Assembly: GCA_016206405.1 (NCBI GenBank) | Contig: JACQRQ010000102.1 | Location: forward strand, 1-34,270 | Direction of reading: 5' to 3' | Source: Elusimicrobiota bacterium | GTDB lineage: Bacteria > Elusimicrobiota > Elusimicrobia > O2-12-FULL-59-9 | Length of the DNA: 34,270 nt | In this document: positions 7,091 to 14,076 of the stretch, one piece after another | Layout: each line of letters opens with the position of its first letter | How positions within the stretch are numbered: the stretch's first letter is position 1 | The notes under the pieces: model-generated | What the model saw: the letters and a program-made list of their open reading frames with translations, nothing else | Database searches by the model: none | Told to the model about the DNA's origin: nothing | Position numbers and translations under genes: made by a program

Positions 7091-8140
7091 GTGAACAAGA
7101 AAAAACCGCGGCTGAATCCAAAATATATTAGCGCGCTCATCCGCAGCGCCTTAAGGGAGGACCTGGGGCGCGCCGGGGACATCACGACCTCCGGCTTAGT
7201 GCCTAAAAACCAAACGCTGACTGCGGTAATTCAGGCCAAGGAAAAAGGAATTCTCTGCGGCGCCGCCGTCGCCCGTGAAGTATTTCGCCGCGCCTGTCCC
7301 GGCGCGCGCGTGCGCATTTTGACGCCGGACGGTTCGCCGCTCAAGCCGGGCCGCGAAATCCTGCGGGTGACGGGCTCGCGCGAAATCCTCAGCGCCGAAA
7401 GAACGGCGCTGAATTTTCTCCAAAGACTTTCCGGCATCGCCACCCTCACAAGCGCTTTCGTCAAAAAAGCGGCCGGGACGCGCGCCCATATTTATGACAC
7501 CCGCAAGACGACGCCCGCGCTTCGGGCACTTGAAAAATACGCCGTGCGCTGCGGCGGCGGGCGAAACCACAGGATGGGACTCTACGATTCGGTCATGATC
7601 AAAGACAACCACATTCAAGCGCTGGAGCGAAAGGGAAGCTCCGGTTCGGCCCTGCGCGCCCTTCAAAACTTCGTGGCGCGGCGGCGCAAAGCGGCCTCCC
7701 CAGCCAAAATCACCATGGAGGCCAAAAACGCCTCCGAAATCGGCATGGCGCTGGCCTTGAAGGCGGACGTCATTTTGCTGGATAATATGTCCCCGCGCGG
7801 CCTGCGAAAAGCCGTCAGGCGCATTCGCGCGGCGGCCCCCTCCGCAGCGCTCGACACGCCGCTCTGCGGCTCCAATCGTCCCTTGCCTCCGGCAAGGGGG
7901 CGGGGACCCGGTGGCGCCGGCCCTTTCGCTGAGCTCAAGGACGATGGAAGCACCAGTGGTGCGAGACGAGGCGCGGCGGCGAGCCTCCGGAAAGGACGCG
8001 TCGAAATCGAAGCCTCCGGCTCGGTGAGCCTAAAGAACGTCCGCCGCGTCGCCGAGACGGGCGTGGACCGGATTTCCGTCGGAGCGCTGACCCACTCCGC
8101 GCCGGCGCTTGATTTGAGCCTGAATCTTATTGAACAATGA
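7091..8140 (+). CDS. nadC: Nicotinate-nucleotide pyrophosphorylase with an in-frame insertion (349 aa)
   Basis: Quinolinate phosphoribosyltransferase: quinolinate + PRPP to nicotinate mononucleotide in NAD synthesis. Visible family motifs: ALREDLGRAGDITT near the N-terminus, ERTALNFLQRLSGIAT, DTRKTTPALRALEKYAVRCGGGRNHRMGLYDSVMIKDNH, and the C-terminal VEIEASGSVSL...GVDRISVGALTHSAPALDLS. The family is usually near 280 residues. The excess is explained by about 50 low-complexity residues (about 248-300) between the LLDNMSP helix and VEIEASG, encoded by a palindromic repeat. GTG start at 7091 follows GGGGGAG. No frameshift separates the two halves, so the enzyme may stay active with a surface loop. 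Followed by birA after 27 bases. Confidence 0.93.
   Translation: MNKKKPRLNPKYISALIRSALREDLGRAGDITTSGLVPKNQTLTAVIQAKEKGILCGAAVAREVFRRACPGARVRILTPDGSPLKPGREILRVTGSREILSAERTALNFLQRLSGIATLTSAFVKKAAGTRAHIYDTRKTTPALRALEKYAVRCGGGRNHRMGLYDSVMIKDNHIQALERKGSSGSALRALQNFVARRRKAASPAKITMEAKNASEIGMALALKADVILLDNMSPRGLRKAVRRIRAAAPSAALDTPLCGSNRPLPPARGRGPGGAGPFAELKDDGSTSGARRGAAASLRKGRVEIEASGSVSLKNVRRVAETGVDRISVGALTHSAPALDLSLNLIEQ
7829..7990 (+). repeat. Palindromic element inserted in frame in nadC
   Basis: The stretch holds an outer inverted repeat ATCGTCCCTTG (7875-7885) / CAAGGACGAT (7936-7945, one bulged base), a hairpin CCTTGCC-TCC-GGCAAGG (7881-7897), and a hairpin GCACC-AGT-GGTGC (7950-7962). A 19-mer (7829-7847) and a 17-mer (7900-7916) are identical to 22894-22912 and 22965-22981 in the glycosyltransferase gene, with the same 52-base gap in both. 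The exact ends are uncertain; the protein-level extra segment ends just before the KGRVEIEASG codons at about 7991. Confidence 0.75.
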
Positions 8141-8167
8141 GGATGCGCGCGCTGAGCGCTTGAACCC

Positions 8168-8752
8168 ATGAAACTGCCCGGCATCACGCATTTTATGCAT
8201 TTCGTCGAGGTCGACTCGACGCAAAATCTGGCCAAGGCCATGGCCGAGGTGAATACCCCGAGCGGCTCCCTTTTCCTGGCCGACCGGCAGACGGAGGGAC
8301 GAGGCCGCCGGGGCCGCAAGTGGCAGTCCCCCGACGGCGGGCTTTATTTCTCCCTCGTTTTGCGGCCGGAGTTTTCGGTGGAAAAGCTGGGCGAGGTCAG
8401 CCTGTTGACGGCCTCAGCCGTCGCCAGCGCCCTCTACGCCCACACCGGCCTCTTGACCAAAATCAAAGCGCCCAACGACGTCCTCATGGCGCACCCCGCG
8501 AAGAAGCCGGCCTACAAGAAAGTTTGCGGAATTTTGGCGGAAGCAAAAGTGACGCTCAAGGGAAAAATCGCCTGGCTGACCATCGGCGTCGGCATCAACG
8601 TCAACAACGGCATGCCTCCGGGCCTGCCGAAAGCCGCGTCTCTTCACGAGCTGACCCAAAAAACCTACCACCTTCAGCCCATCCTCTTCTCGGTGCTCAA
8701 GGAATTCTGGAAAAACTACCGCATCTGGCTCAAAAAGCAAAAGCAGACTTAA
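8168..8752 (+). CDS. birA: Biotin--protein ligase, catalytic domain only (194 aa)
   Basis: Attaches biotin to the carrier protein of biotin-dependent carboxylases. Biotin-loop motif GRGRRGRKW at residues 44-52, KAPND at 100-104 (usually KWPND), CGILAEAK and GVGINVNN follow. There is no N-terminal helix-turn-helix, so it should not repress biotin genes, and it appears to lack the C-terminal SH3-like domain of the E. coli protein. It lies 27 bases after nadC on the same strand. No good Shine-Dalgarno is seen before the ATG. Confidence 0.9.
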   Translation: MKLPGITHFMHFVEVDSTQNLAKAMAEVNTPSGSLFLADRQTEGRGRRGRKWQSPDGGLYFSLVLRPEFSVEKLGEVSLLTASAVASALYAHTGLLTKIKAPNDVLMAHPAKKPAYKKVCGILAEAKVTLKGKIAWLTIGVGINVNNGMPPGLPKAASLHELTQKTYHLQPILFSVLKEFWKNYRIWLKKQKQT

Positions 8753-8823
8753 ATTAAAGGATGGAAATGCGGCCGGCCGTTGCGCACGCGTCGCAGTCTT
8801 AACGCCATGAGATTTAACCCGAA

Positions 8824-9118
8824 AACCTCAGTTGCGGCGTCTTTCTCTTCTGAAAGTGCCGTACAAAATTATGCAACTGAGGTTGCACCCTACGCAGAGC
8901 TTCGGGTACTAGCCGGGAGGCCAGTGGCCTCCAGCGTGCTTGCGCCTGCGGCGCCGGAGCGGGTGCCTCTGACACGCCAAGTGCGCCGAGCTCTGCGAGG
9001 CGCCGGATAACCCCGTCGCTGTTTTACAGCGACAGCCGGAGCATGCACCACTGGCGCGCCCGGTGCCGCGAGCACTGCGAACGGCCCTGCGGGCGAATTC
9101 CCAACTGGGGAATTCGGG
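8824..9118. repeat. Palindromic mosaic element, intergenic copy A
   Basis: The gene-free gap 8753-9221 is mostly this element. Perfect 12-bp inverted repeat 8824-8835 / 8873-8884 with a 37-base loop. Then an inverted repeat CGCAGAGCT / AGCTCTGCG (8893-8901 / 8989-8997) encloses GGAGGCC-AGT-GGCCTCC (8916-8932). Next come GTCGCTGT-TTT-ACAGCGAC (9015-9033) and a terminal hairpin CGAATTCCC-AACT-GGGGAATTCG (9094-9116). Three blocks recur in the same order at 23598-23737. The flanks (8753-8823, 9119-9221) hold nothing I recognise. Confidence 0.8.
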
Positions 9119-9221
9119 TTAAATGATCCTGCCGGCCGATCGTTTTGCCCGCCGGCGACGAGAGCGGACCGGGTTTGAATAAATTCCCACATCGTCTTCA
9201 ACGACTGTCGGAGCCGTTATC

Positions 9222-9998
9222 CTAAACCCAATGCTCGCCCATGAACTGCAAAAATGAGTTGACCTGCATTTGCTTCTTCAAGATAAAACCCGCCGCGGTT
9301 TTTTTTGCATGCCCGATGCGGGCCGTGACGCCCCTGCCTTTGAGGACGCGAAATCCCTCCTCATCGGTGAAATCATCCCCGATAAACACGACTTTCCATA
9401 ATTTCCCCAAGCGCCGCGAAATCTTGAGCAGCGCTTTCCCTTTGTTCCACTCGATCCTGGGCCTGACTTCCCATACCTTTTTCCCGGAGTAAATCATGAG
9501 TTGGCGTCGATAGGGCCGCATAAATCGGCCTAAAAGTTTTCGCAACGGGTGAGGCTTCAGACGCGAAGGCACATCCCTAAAATGAAGACTCAATGTGAGA
9601 CCTTTATTTTCAAGCCACGCCCCTGAGAAATCCTCCAAGGCGTCCCCTAATCCCAACGCCAACTCCTGCGTCGCCTTGCCAAAGGAGAACACCTCCGGGT
9701 GCCGCCATCGAATTTTCGGCCCTTGAATCTCCAATCCGTGGTTCCCGACGTAGTAGACTCCAGGCAGACCCACTCTTGCCCGCACCTCCTGCACCTCCCT
9801 GCCGCTGACGACAGCTACGCTGACATCGCGCATCTTTCGGAGGCGTCCGAGAAGCTCCCTCGTGCGGGCGGCCAGACAGGTGACCTCAGGCCGCGGCGCA
9901 ATTGGGCACAGGGTCCCGTCGAAATCCAGTCCCAAAAGGACGGGCTTGCCCTTAAAACCGTTTCTCACGGCGGTTTGCAATCGTCTCAAGCCCTTCAT
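9222..9998 (-). CDS. otsB: Trehalose-6-phosphate phosphatase (258 aa)
   Basis: HAD-superfamily phosphatase making trehalose, a compatible solute, from trehalose 6-phosphate. Motif I LDFDGTL has the nucleophile/acid Asp pair at residues 25 and 27, motif II VSGREVQ is near 64-70, RPRIEWNKGKALL near 179-191 carries the substrate/lysine motif, and GDDFTDEE at 207-214 is motif IV. ATG at 9998 is chosen because GAGGA lies 6-7 bases upstream and it gives the usual N-terminus; the frame stays open upstream to 10121, overlapping the histidine kinase gene. No otsA lies in the window. It follows the kinase on the same strand, so the two are probably cotranscribed. Confidence 0.88.
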   Translation of the reverse strand: MKGLRRLQTAVRNGFKGKPVLLGLDFDGTLCPIAPRPEVTCLAARTRELLGRLRKMRDVSVAVVSGREVQEVRARVGLPGVYYVGNHGLEIQGPKIRWRHPEVFSFGKATQELALGLGDALEDFSGAWLENKGLTLSLHFRDVPSRLKPHPLRKLLGRFMRPYRRQLMIYSGKKVWEVRPRIEWNKGKALLKISRRLGKLWKVVFIGDDFTDEEGFRVLKGRGVTARIGHAKKTAAGFILKKQMQVNSFLQFMGEHWV

Positions 9999-10093
9999 TT
10001 GCAATCCTCGCGGCGGAAGGATTCCATAATCCGTCCGCTGCGGCAACACCAATACTCCGCCAAATAGGACCTCGCAGCGGATTCGCGCCGGCG

Positions 10094-11551
10094 TTAAAAG
10101 CGCGCCCCGCTCTCGGCGCATTCATTCCCCGCTGGTCGGCCTTGCTCCGGCTCAAAAAAGGGCAGAACTACGGAAAATGTATTCCCGCCCCCGTCCTCAG
10201 ATCTTACCTGGATCCGCCCATTATGCTTGTCCGCCACCATCTTGCAGAAGGTCAATCCCAGGCCCATGTTTCGGCCCGATTCGCTCAGGGTTCGATACTT
10301 CGTAAAGATTTCGGATCGCATATGAATAGGAATGCTTTTTCCCTCATCGCGCACAAAAATTTCCACGCCGTCCCGCCCCGTGGAGCCGCTCGGACGGGCC
10401 CCAAGAGAGATCCTGCCGCCGGGGGGGCTATGATCGACGGCGTTAAGGATGAGATTGCCGACAAGCCGCTTGAGGAGGTCCCCGTCGCCATAAACCCGCC
10501 TCGATGAAAGCGGCTTGGGGACTTGGAAATCCCAACCGCGGCCTGTCTCCAAGACCGCCGCCGAACATGCTGCGGCGCACTCCTGCAGCAACTGACCGAT
10601 GGGAAGCCCCCTTTTTTTCAGCAGGACCCGAACATCGCTTAATCGCGCCATTTGAAGCGCAGTACTGATCATGCCGTTGAGGCGATCGAGAGCCCTGTGT
10701 CCCTGCAGCATTATCTGGAGCTTTTGGCGCTCGGGAAAGCGAAAATAATCTTTCCCGCCGATGAGATGCAGCGAGGCTTCGATAACGGTCACGGGTTGCC
10801 TTAAGTCATGCACGATCATGGCCGTCAACTCCTGCCGCAATTTCTCCAATCTTCGCCGTTTTTCGCGCTCCGATTGCAGAGTCTCGTACAGACTCTTGAA
10901 TTCTCTCGACAGGCGCCCGATTTCAGTGGTTTTTTCGACATCCGGGAAAGCGGGCGCCTTGCCTGAGCGGAAATTTTCGACCGCCTTTTGCAACAACTCC
11001 AACTTGCGCGCCAGCGCGCGGCCCAGCCGCCGCGCCATCCAAGCCAGCAGCAGAAGAATCCCTATCCCCAACGCGATCCCGCGAGCGAGGATCACGGACA
11101 GGCCTCGGCGAACCCCGCGCACAGAAATCCCCATGGCGGCGGTTCCCACGACGGCTCCCTCGCCGCCGTCGCGTAAGTCCCAGAATCTCTCAAAAACGGC
11201 GCCGGAAGCGCCATCCTCGCTTCGATCGCGCATCCCGGTCGCCGGTTTCCATCGAGAATCCGATCCGTGGAACAATAATTCCCCTTTGGCGCTCCACACC
11301 TTGAGATATGTCATGGAGGGCAAACGGATCAGCGGGCGCAGACTTCTATCGAGCCCGTTGCGGTCGCGGGCTTTAAGCGCCGGAACGGCAAGAGTCGAAA
11401 CTAGCGCGGCGATGGACTCGATGCGTGTTTTCATCCGGTCATGCATGACCCGCCGCGCGCTCAGAACTTGGTCGGCGACCAGCACCGCCAGACAGGCCCC
11501 CGAAACCGCTAAAACGCTCCAGAATATCGACTGTTTGAGCCCCACCACCAT
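10094..11551 (-). CDS. Orphan membrane sensor histidine kinase (485 aa)
   Basis: Two-component sensor. Transmembrane helices near residues 8-28 and 152-172 flank an extracytoplasmic sensor domain of about 120 residues. A HAMP-like linker follows (about 173-225), then HisKA with HDLRQP (phospho-acceptor His248), and HATPase with N-box GNLILNAVDHSP (about 365-376), G1 DEG (402-404), F-box EIFTKY and G2 MGLGLTF (429-435). All catalytic motifs are intact. No response regulator is adjacent, so its partner lies elsewhere. Just downstream is otsB and divergently upstream is nhaR with an antiporter gene, which hints at osmotic or sodium stress sensing; that link is inference. Confidence 0.92.
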   Translation of the reverse strand: MVVGLKQSIFWSVLAVSGACLAVLVADQVLSARRVMHDRMKTRIESIAALVSTLAVPALKARDRNGLDRSLRPLIRLPSMTYLKVWSAKGELLFHGSDSRWKPATGMRDRSEDGASGAVFERFWDLRDGGEGAVVGTAAMGISVRGVRRGLSVILARGIALGIGILLLLAWMARRLGRALARKLELLQKAVENFRSGKAPAFPDVEKTTEIGRLSREFKSLYETLQSEREKRRRLEKLRQELTAMIVHDLRQPVTVIEASLHLIGGKDYFRFPERQKLQIMLQGHRALDRLNGMISTALQMARLSDVRVLLKKRGLPIGQLLQECAAACSAAVLETGRGWDFQVPKPLSSRRVYGDGDLLKRLVGNLILNAVDHSPPGGRISLGARPSGSTGRDGVEIFVRDEGKSIPIHMRSEIFTKYRTLSESGRNMGLGLTFCKMVADKHNGRIQVRSEDGGGNTFSVVLPFFEPEQGRPAGNECAESGARF

Positions 11552-11573
11552 AGGATAACTGCACCGATGGCAT

Positions 11574-11603
11574 TTGTAAAGACTATATTTAAAATGTTAT
11601 ACA
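11574..11603 (+). promoter_or_regulatory. Promoter of nhaR in the AT-rich divergent region
   Basis: TTGTAA (11574-11579), an 18-base spacer and TATACA (11598-11603) give a plausible promoter 12 bases before the nhaR ATG. The region 11571-11618 is strikingly AT-rich against the surrounding GC-rich DNA. On the other strand a TATAGT (11587-11582) could serve the histidine kinase. Confidence 0.4.
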
Positions 11604-11606
11604 TTT
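11592..11606. promoter_or_regulatory. Palindrome AAATGT-TAT-ACATTT, possible NhaR operator
   Basis: A perfect 6-bp dyad with a 3-base centre lies between the divergent histidine kinase and nhaR genes and overlaps the predicted nhaR -10 box. LysR-type regulators usually bind interrupted AT-rich dyads upstream of their own gene. A half-site AAATGT recurs at 11614-11619 over the start codon. Autoregulation is inference. Confidence 0.4.
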
Positions 11607-11615
11607 ATTTACTAA

Positions 11616-12521
11616 ATGTTGCCGATAAACTACCACCATCTATATTACTTCTGGACAGCCGCCAAGTCAGGCAGCATCGCCGCGGCGACGAAGGAAATTT
11701 ATTTAGCGCAGCCGACCCTCAGCCTGCAGATCAAGCGGCTGGAGGATTTTTTGGGCAAGAGACTCTTAATTCGCGGCCGCGAAGGGGTTTCCCTGACGCA
11801 TGAGGGGCGAATCGCGTTCGAGCACTGCGAGCGCCTGTTCCATGAAGGGCAGGAATTGCTTTCAGCGCTGGGGAAAGGCAAAAAAACGAGTCCAGTCGCG
11901 TTCCGGCTGGGAATGGTGGACTCCGTCCCGAGGGAGATAGTTCTTCAGGTTCTTAATTCCATCGAGAAGCGAGACCCCCTTTTGAAAGTCAATCTGCTCG
12001 GAGGATCAACCGAAGCGATGCGCGAGAGCCTGAAAAATTACGCTTTGGACTTGGTTATTTCTCATGTCGATTTTTCAATCCAGATGCGCGGGCAATTCCG
12101 GAGCCGCAGGGTGGGCAGGATTCCAGTATTTTTTGTCGCGGCCCCGCAGCTCGAAAAAAAAATGCGCTGGTTCCCGTCCGGTTTAAGGGGCGCCGCGGTC
12201 CTCCTGAGGCCCTCGGGAAACCCCATCCGCGCGGAGGTGGAACGCTTCCTCAAACGGCATCGGCTGGAAGTATCCTTGATGGCGGAGACGGAAGATTCCG
12301 ATCTCATCCAAACCTTGGCCGTCCAAGGCAAGGGGGTGGCGGCGCTGGATGCGTTGAGCCTGGAACACGAAATACGGCGTAAACGCCTGGTCAAGCTGCA
12401 CAAGAATCCCACCGGCATTTTGCTGGACATCTGGTTTTGGGCGGGCCGCCGGCCCCAATCAAATCCCGGTCTCAATCGGGTCATGGAAGGATTAATGGAG
12501 CGGTTCGTCATTGACGTATAG
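11616..12521 (+). CDS. nhaR: LysR-type transcriptional activator NhaR (301 aa)
   Basis: DNA-binding regulator that in enteric bacteria senses Na+ and activates antiporter genes. The N-terminus INYHHLYYFWTAAKSGSIAAA matches the NhaR signature rather than generic LysR proteins. A winged helix-turn-helix occupies about residues 5-65 (AATKEIYLAQPTLSLQIKRLE is the recognition part), and the effector-binding region runs from about 93 to 295. Length is normal. The next gene, 84 bases on, is a CPA1-type antiporter, the expected target. It is divergent from a sensor kinase. Confidence 0.9.
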   Translation: MLPINYHHLYYFWTAAKSGSIAAATKEIYLAQPTLSLQIKRLEDFLGKRLLIRGREGVSLTHEGRIAFEHCERLFHEGQELLSALGKGKKTSPVAFRLGMVDSVPREIVLQVLNSIEKRDPLLKVNLLGGSTEAMRESLKNYALDLVISHVDFSIQMRGQFRSRRVGRIPVFFVAAPQLEKKMRWFPSGLRGAAVLLRPSGNPIRAEVERFLKRHRLEVSLMAETEDSDLIQTLAVQGKGVAALDALSLEHEIRRKRLVKLHKNPTGILLDIWFWAGRRPQSNPGLNRVMEGLMERFVIDV

Positions 12522-12593
12522 CTGTTAATATTGCTGGCCGTCGCATATTTAACTACCATGGTTGTTTATGCGGCAGGCGATTTTGATTTCAAA

Positions 12594-12599
12594 AGGAGG
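12594..12599 (+). promoter_or_regulatory. Strong Shine-Dalgarno that fixes a TTG start for the antiporter
   Basis: AGGAGG lies 6 bases before the TTG at 12606. In-frame ATG codons further upstream (for example 12558) have no ribosome-binding site and would add a charged, non-conserved extension. Confidence 0.75.
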
Positions 12600-12605
12600 C
12601 GGCAT

Positions 12606-13832
12606 TTGAGCGTTGGGGCATTTCTTTTCACGATCGGCCTGATCATATACATCGGCGTCGTCGGGTCATTTCTCTTTGAGAGATACCGCATACCCGATGT
12701 TCTTAATCTCATCATCATCGGCTTTATTCTTGGCCCGCTGCTGCATTTGGTTAAGCCGAGCCTGCTCGCCTTATTGATGCCCTATGTTGGGGCCGTCGCC
12801 TTGGGGTTGATCCTCTTTGAAGGCGGGCTCGACCTTGATTTCGACAACGTCCTTTCACAGTTCGGGCTTTCCTTCCTTTTGGCGGCCGGCACCTTCCTGC
12901 TTAATATGGCCGCCATCGTGTTTTTCTACCGCTGGTTGACCGGATCGGGATGGATTCAATGCCTGTTGCTTGGGTCGGTGCTTGGCTGCGTATCCTCAGC
13001 CATTATCCTTCCGGTCAGCAGCAAGTTGAATGTGCCCGATTCCGTCCGGGCGGCGGTCAACATGGAGGCCGTCCTCTCGGATTTATGGGGGGTCATGACC
13101 ACCCTCGTGCTTTTGCGACTGGCGGAACTGAGGATTTTTGATCCGGGATACATGGTCAACGCGGTCGTCGGGGCTTTTTCGACGGCCATCGTGGGAGCTG
13201 GGATATTCGGGATGGCATGGCTTTGGGCGCTTGACCGGCTGAGAAAAAGCCCCTTCGCCTACATGATGACGTTGGCCGCCGTGATGGTTCTTTATGGTTT
13301 GACGGAGTTGGTGCACGGCTCAGGCCCCATGGCCGCTTTAACATTCGGCATCGTGCTCACCAACGCCGATAAGATCATGGCCGTCTTCGGCCAGAAATTC
13401 AAGTTCGTCTTGGATGAGAAGATCCGCTGGTTCAATACCGAGGCGACCTTCTTCGCTCGCACCTTCTTTTTCGTCTATCTAGGGCTGGTGATATCTCTCA
13501 AAACGTTAACGGCCGCTTTCTTCCAGGTGGCGCTGGTTATTTTCCTCATCATCGTCATCTGCCGCTATTTGGTCGTGCGCGCGGCGAAATTAATAATGAT
13601 AGAGAACAACCGGTACGCCGATGTCTACGTGGCGATGCTCCCTCGGGGACTGACGTCCGCTGTCTTGGCCAGCATGGTCGCGGCCGCCCGGATTCCGGAC
13701 ACCGAAATATTTTTGGAGTATGTTTTTGCGGTCATCTTATGCACCAATTTTCTAATGACCTGGATGATTTACAAGATCGAAAAGCCTCATTCGAAACAGG
13801 CAATTTCCAACGTGGGATCGCCCCCCGTCTAA
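12606..13832 (+). CDS. CPA1-type Na+(K+)/H+ antiporter (408 aa)
   Basis: Inner-membrane cation/proton exchanger of the NhaP/CPA1 kind with about 12 hydrophobic helices. Recognisable stretches: FLFERYRIPDVLNLIIIGFILGP at the N-terminus, GLILFEGGLDLDF, an ion-site region around VNMEAVLSDLWGVM (Glu/Asp in the place of the family's ND motif), HGSGPMAALTFGIVL, and MLPRGLTSAVLASM near the C-terminus. I start at TTG 12606 because of the AGGAGG at 12594 and because NhaP proteins begin this way. It is the likely target of nhaR just upstream. No C-terminal TrkA or CBS domain is present. Confidence 0.9.
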   Translation: MSVGAFLFTIGLIIYIGVVGSFLFERYRIPDVLNLIIIGFILGPLLHLVKPSLLALLMPYVGAVALGLILFEGGLDLDFDNVLSQFGLSFLLAAGTFLLNMAAIVFFYRWLTGSGWIQCLLLGSVLGCVSSAIILPVSSKLNVPDSVRAAVNMEAVLSDLWGVMTTLVLLRLAELRIFDPGYMVNAVVGAFSTAIVGAGIFGMAWLWALDRLRKSPFAYMMTLAAVMVLYGLTELVHGSGPMAALTFGIVLTNADKIMAVFGQKFKFVLDEKIRWFNTEATFFARTFFFVYLGLVISLKTLTAAFFQVALVIFLIIVICRYLVVRAAKLIMIENNRYADVYVAMLPRGLTSAVLASMVAAARIPDTEIFLEYVFAVILCTNFLMTWMIYKIEKPHSKQAISNVGSPPV

Positions 13833-13946
13833 GCGGCGTTATATCGGCTTTCGCCTCGGTCCCTTTTCGCGGCTCAGCCGCCGGGAAATTCCATGCGCCG
13901 GCACCCAATCAAAACCTGCCTCATTCTAACCGCGCCGCTATTAAAT

Positions 13947-13976
13947 TTGGCTCCCATGCCGCCGATGTGTTAAAAT
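13947..13976 (+). promoter_or_regulatory. Promoter of tRNA-Glu
   Basis: TTGGCT (13947-13952), an 18-base spacer and TAAAAT (13971-13976) end 9 bases before the mature tRNA 5' end. The stretch 13833-13946 holds nothing else I recognise. Confidence 0.5.
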
Positions 13977-13985
13977 AGGCGCCAC

Positions 13986-14060
13986 GCTCCCATCGACTAA
14001 CGGTTAGGTCACCACCCTTTCAAGGTGGTAATAGGGGTTCGATTCCCCTTGGGAGCACCA
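13986..14060 (+). tRNA. tRNA-Glu (anticodon UUC)
   Basis: Full cloverleaf of 75 bases with encoded CCA. Acceptor stem GCTCCCA / TGGGAGC, discriminator A. D-arm GAC-loop-GTC, anticodon stem CCACC / GGTGG with loop CTTTCAA (anticodon TTC at 14019-14021), T-arm AGGGG-TTCGATT-CCCCT. No variable-arm expansion. It supplies glutamate for translation and possibly for tetrapyrrole synthesis. The next gene starts 16 bases after the CCA. Confidence 0.97.
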
Positions 14061-14076
14061 ATTCTCCACTCTCGTC

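Noticed and set aside
7829-7990. Frameshift or assembly error in nadC
   Set aside because: Both conserved halves are in one uninterrupted frame, and the inserted bases match an independent locus in the GT39 gene, so a real insertion fits better.
8780-9201. Open frames inside palindromic copy A
   Set aside because: They run through inverted repeats shared with copy B, which is partly non-coding; no start signal or motif.
12531-12605. Upstream starts (12531 or ATG 12558) for the antiporter
   Set aside because: No ribosome-binding site for either; the TTG at 12606 has AGGAGG at 6 bases and gives the family-typical N-terminus.
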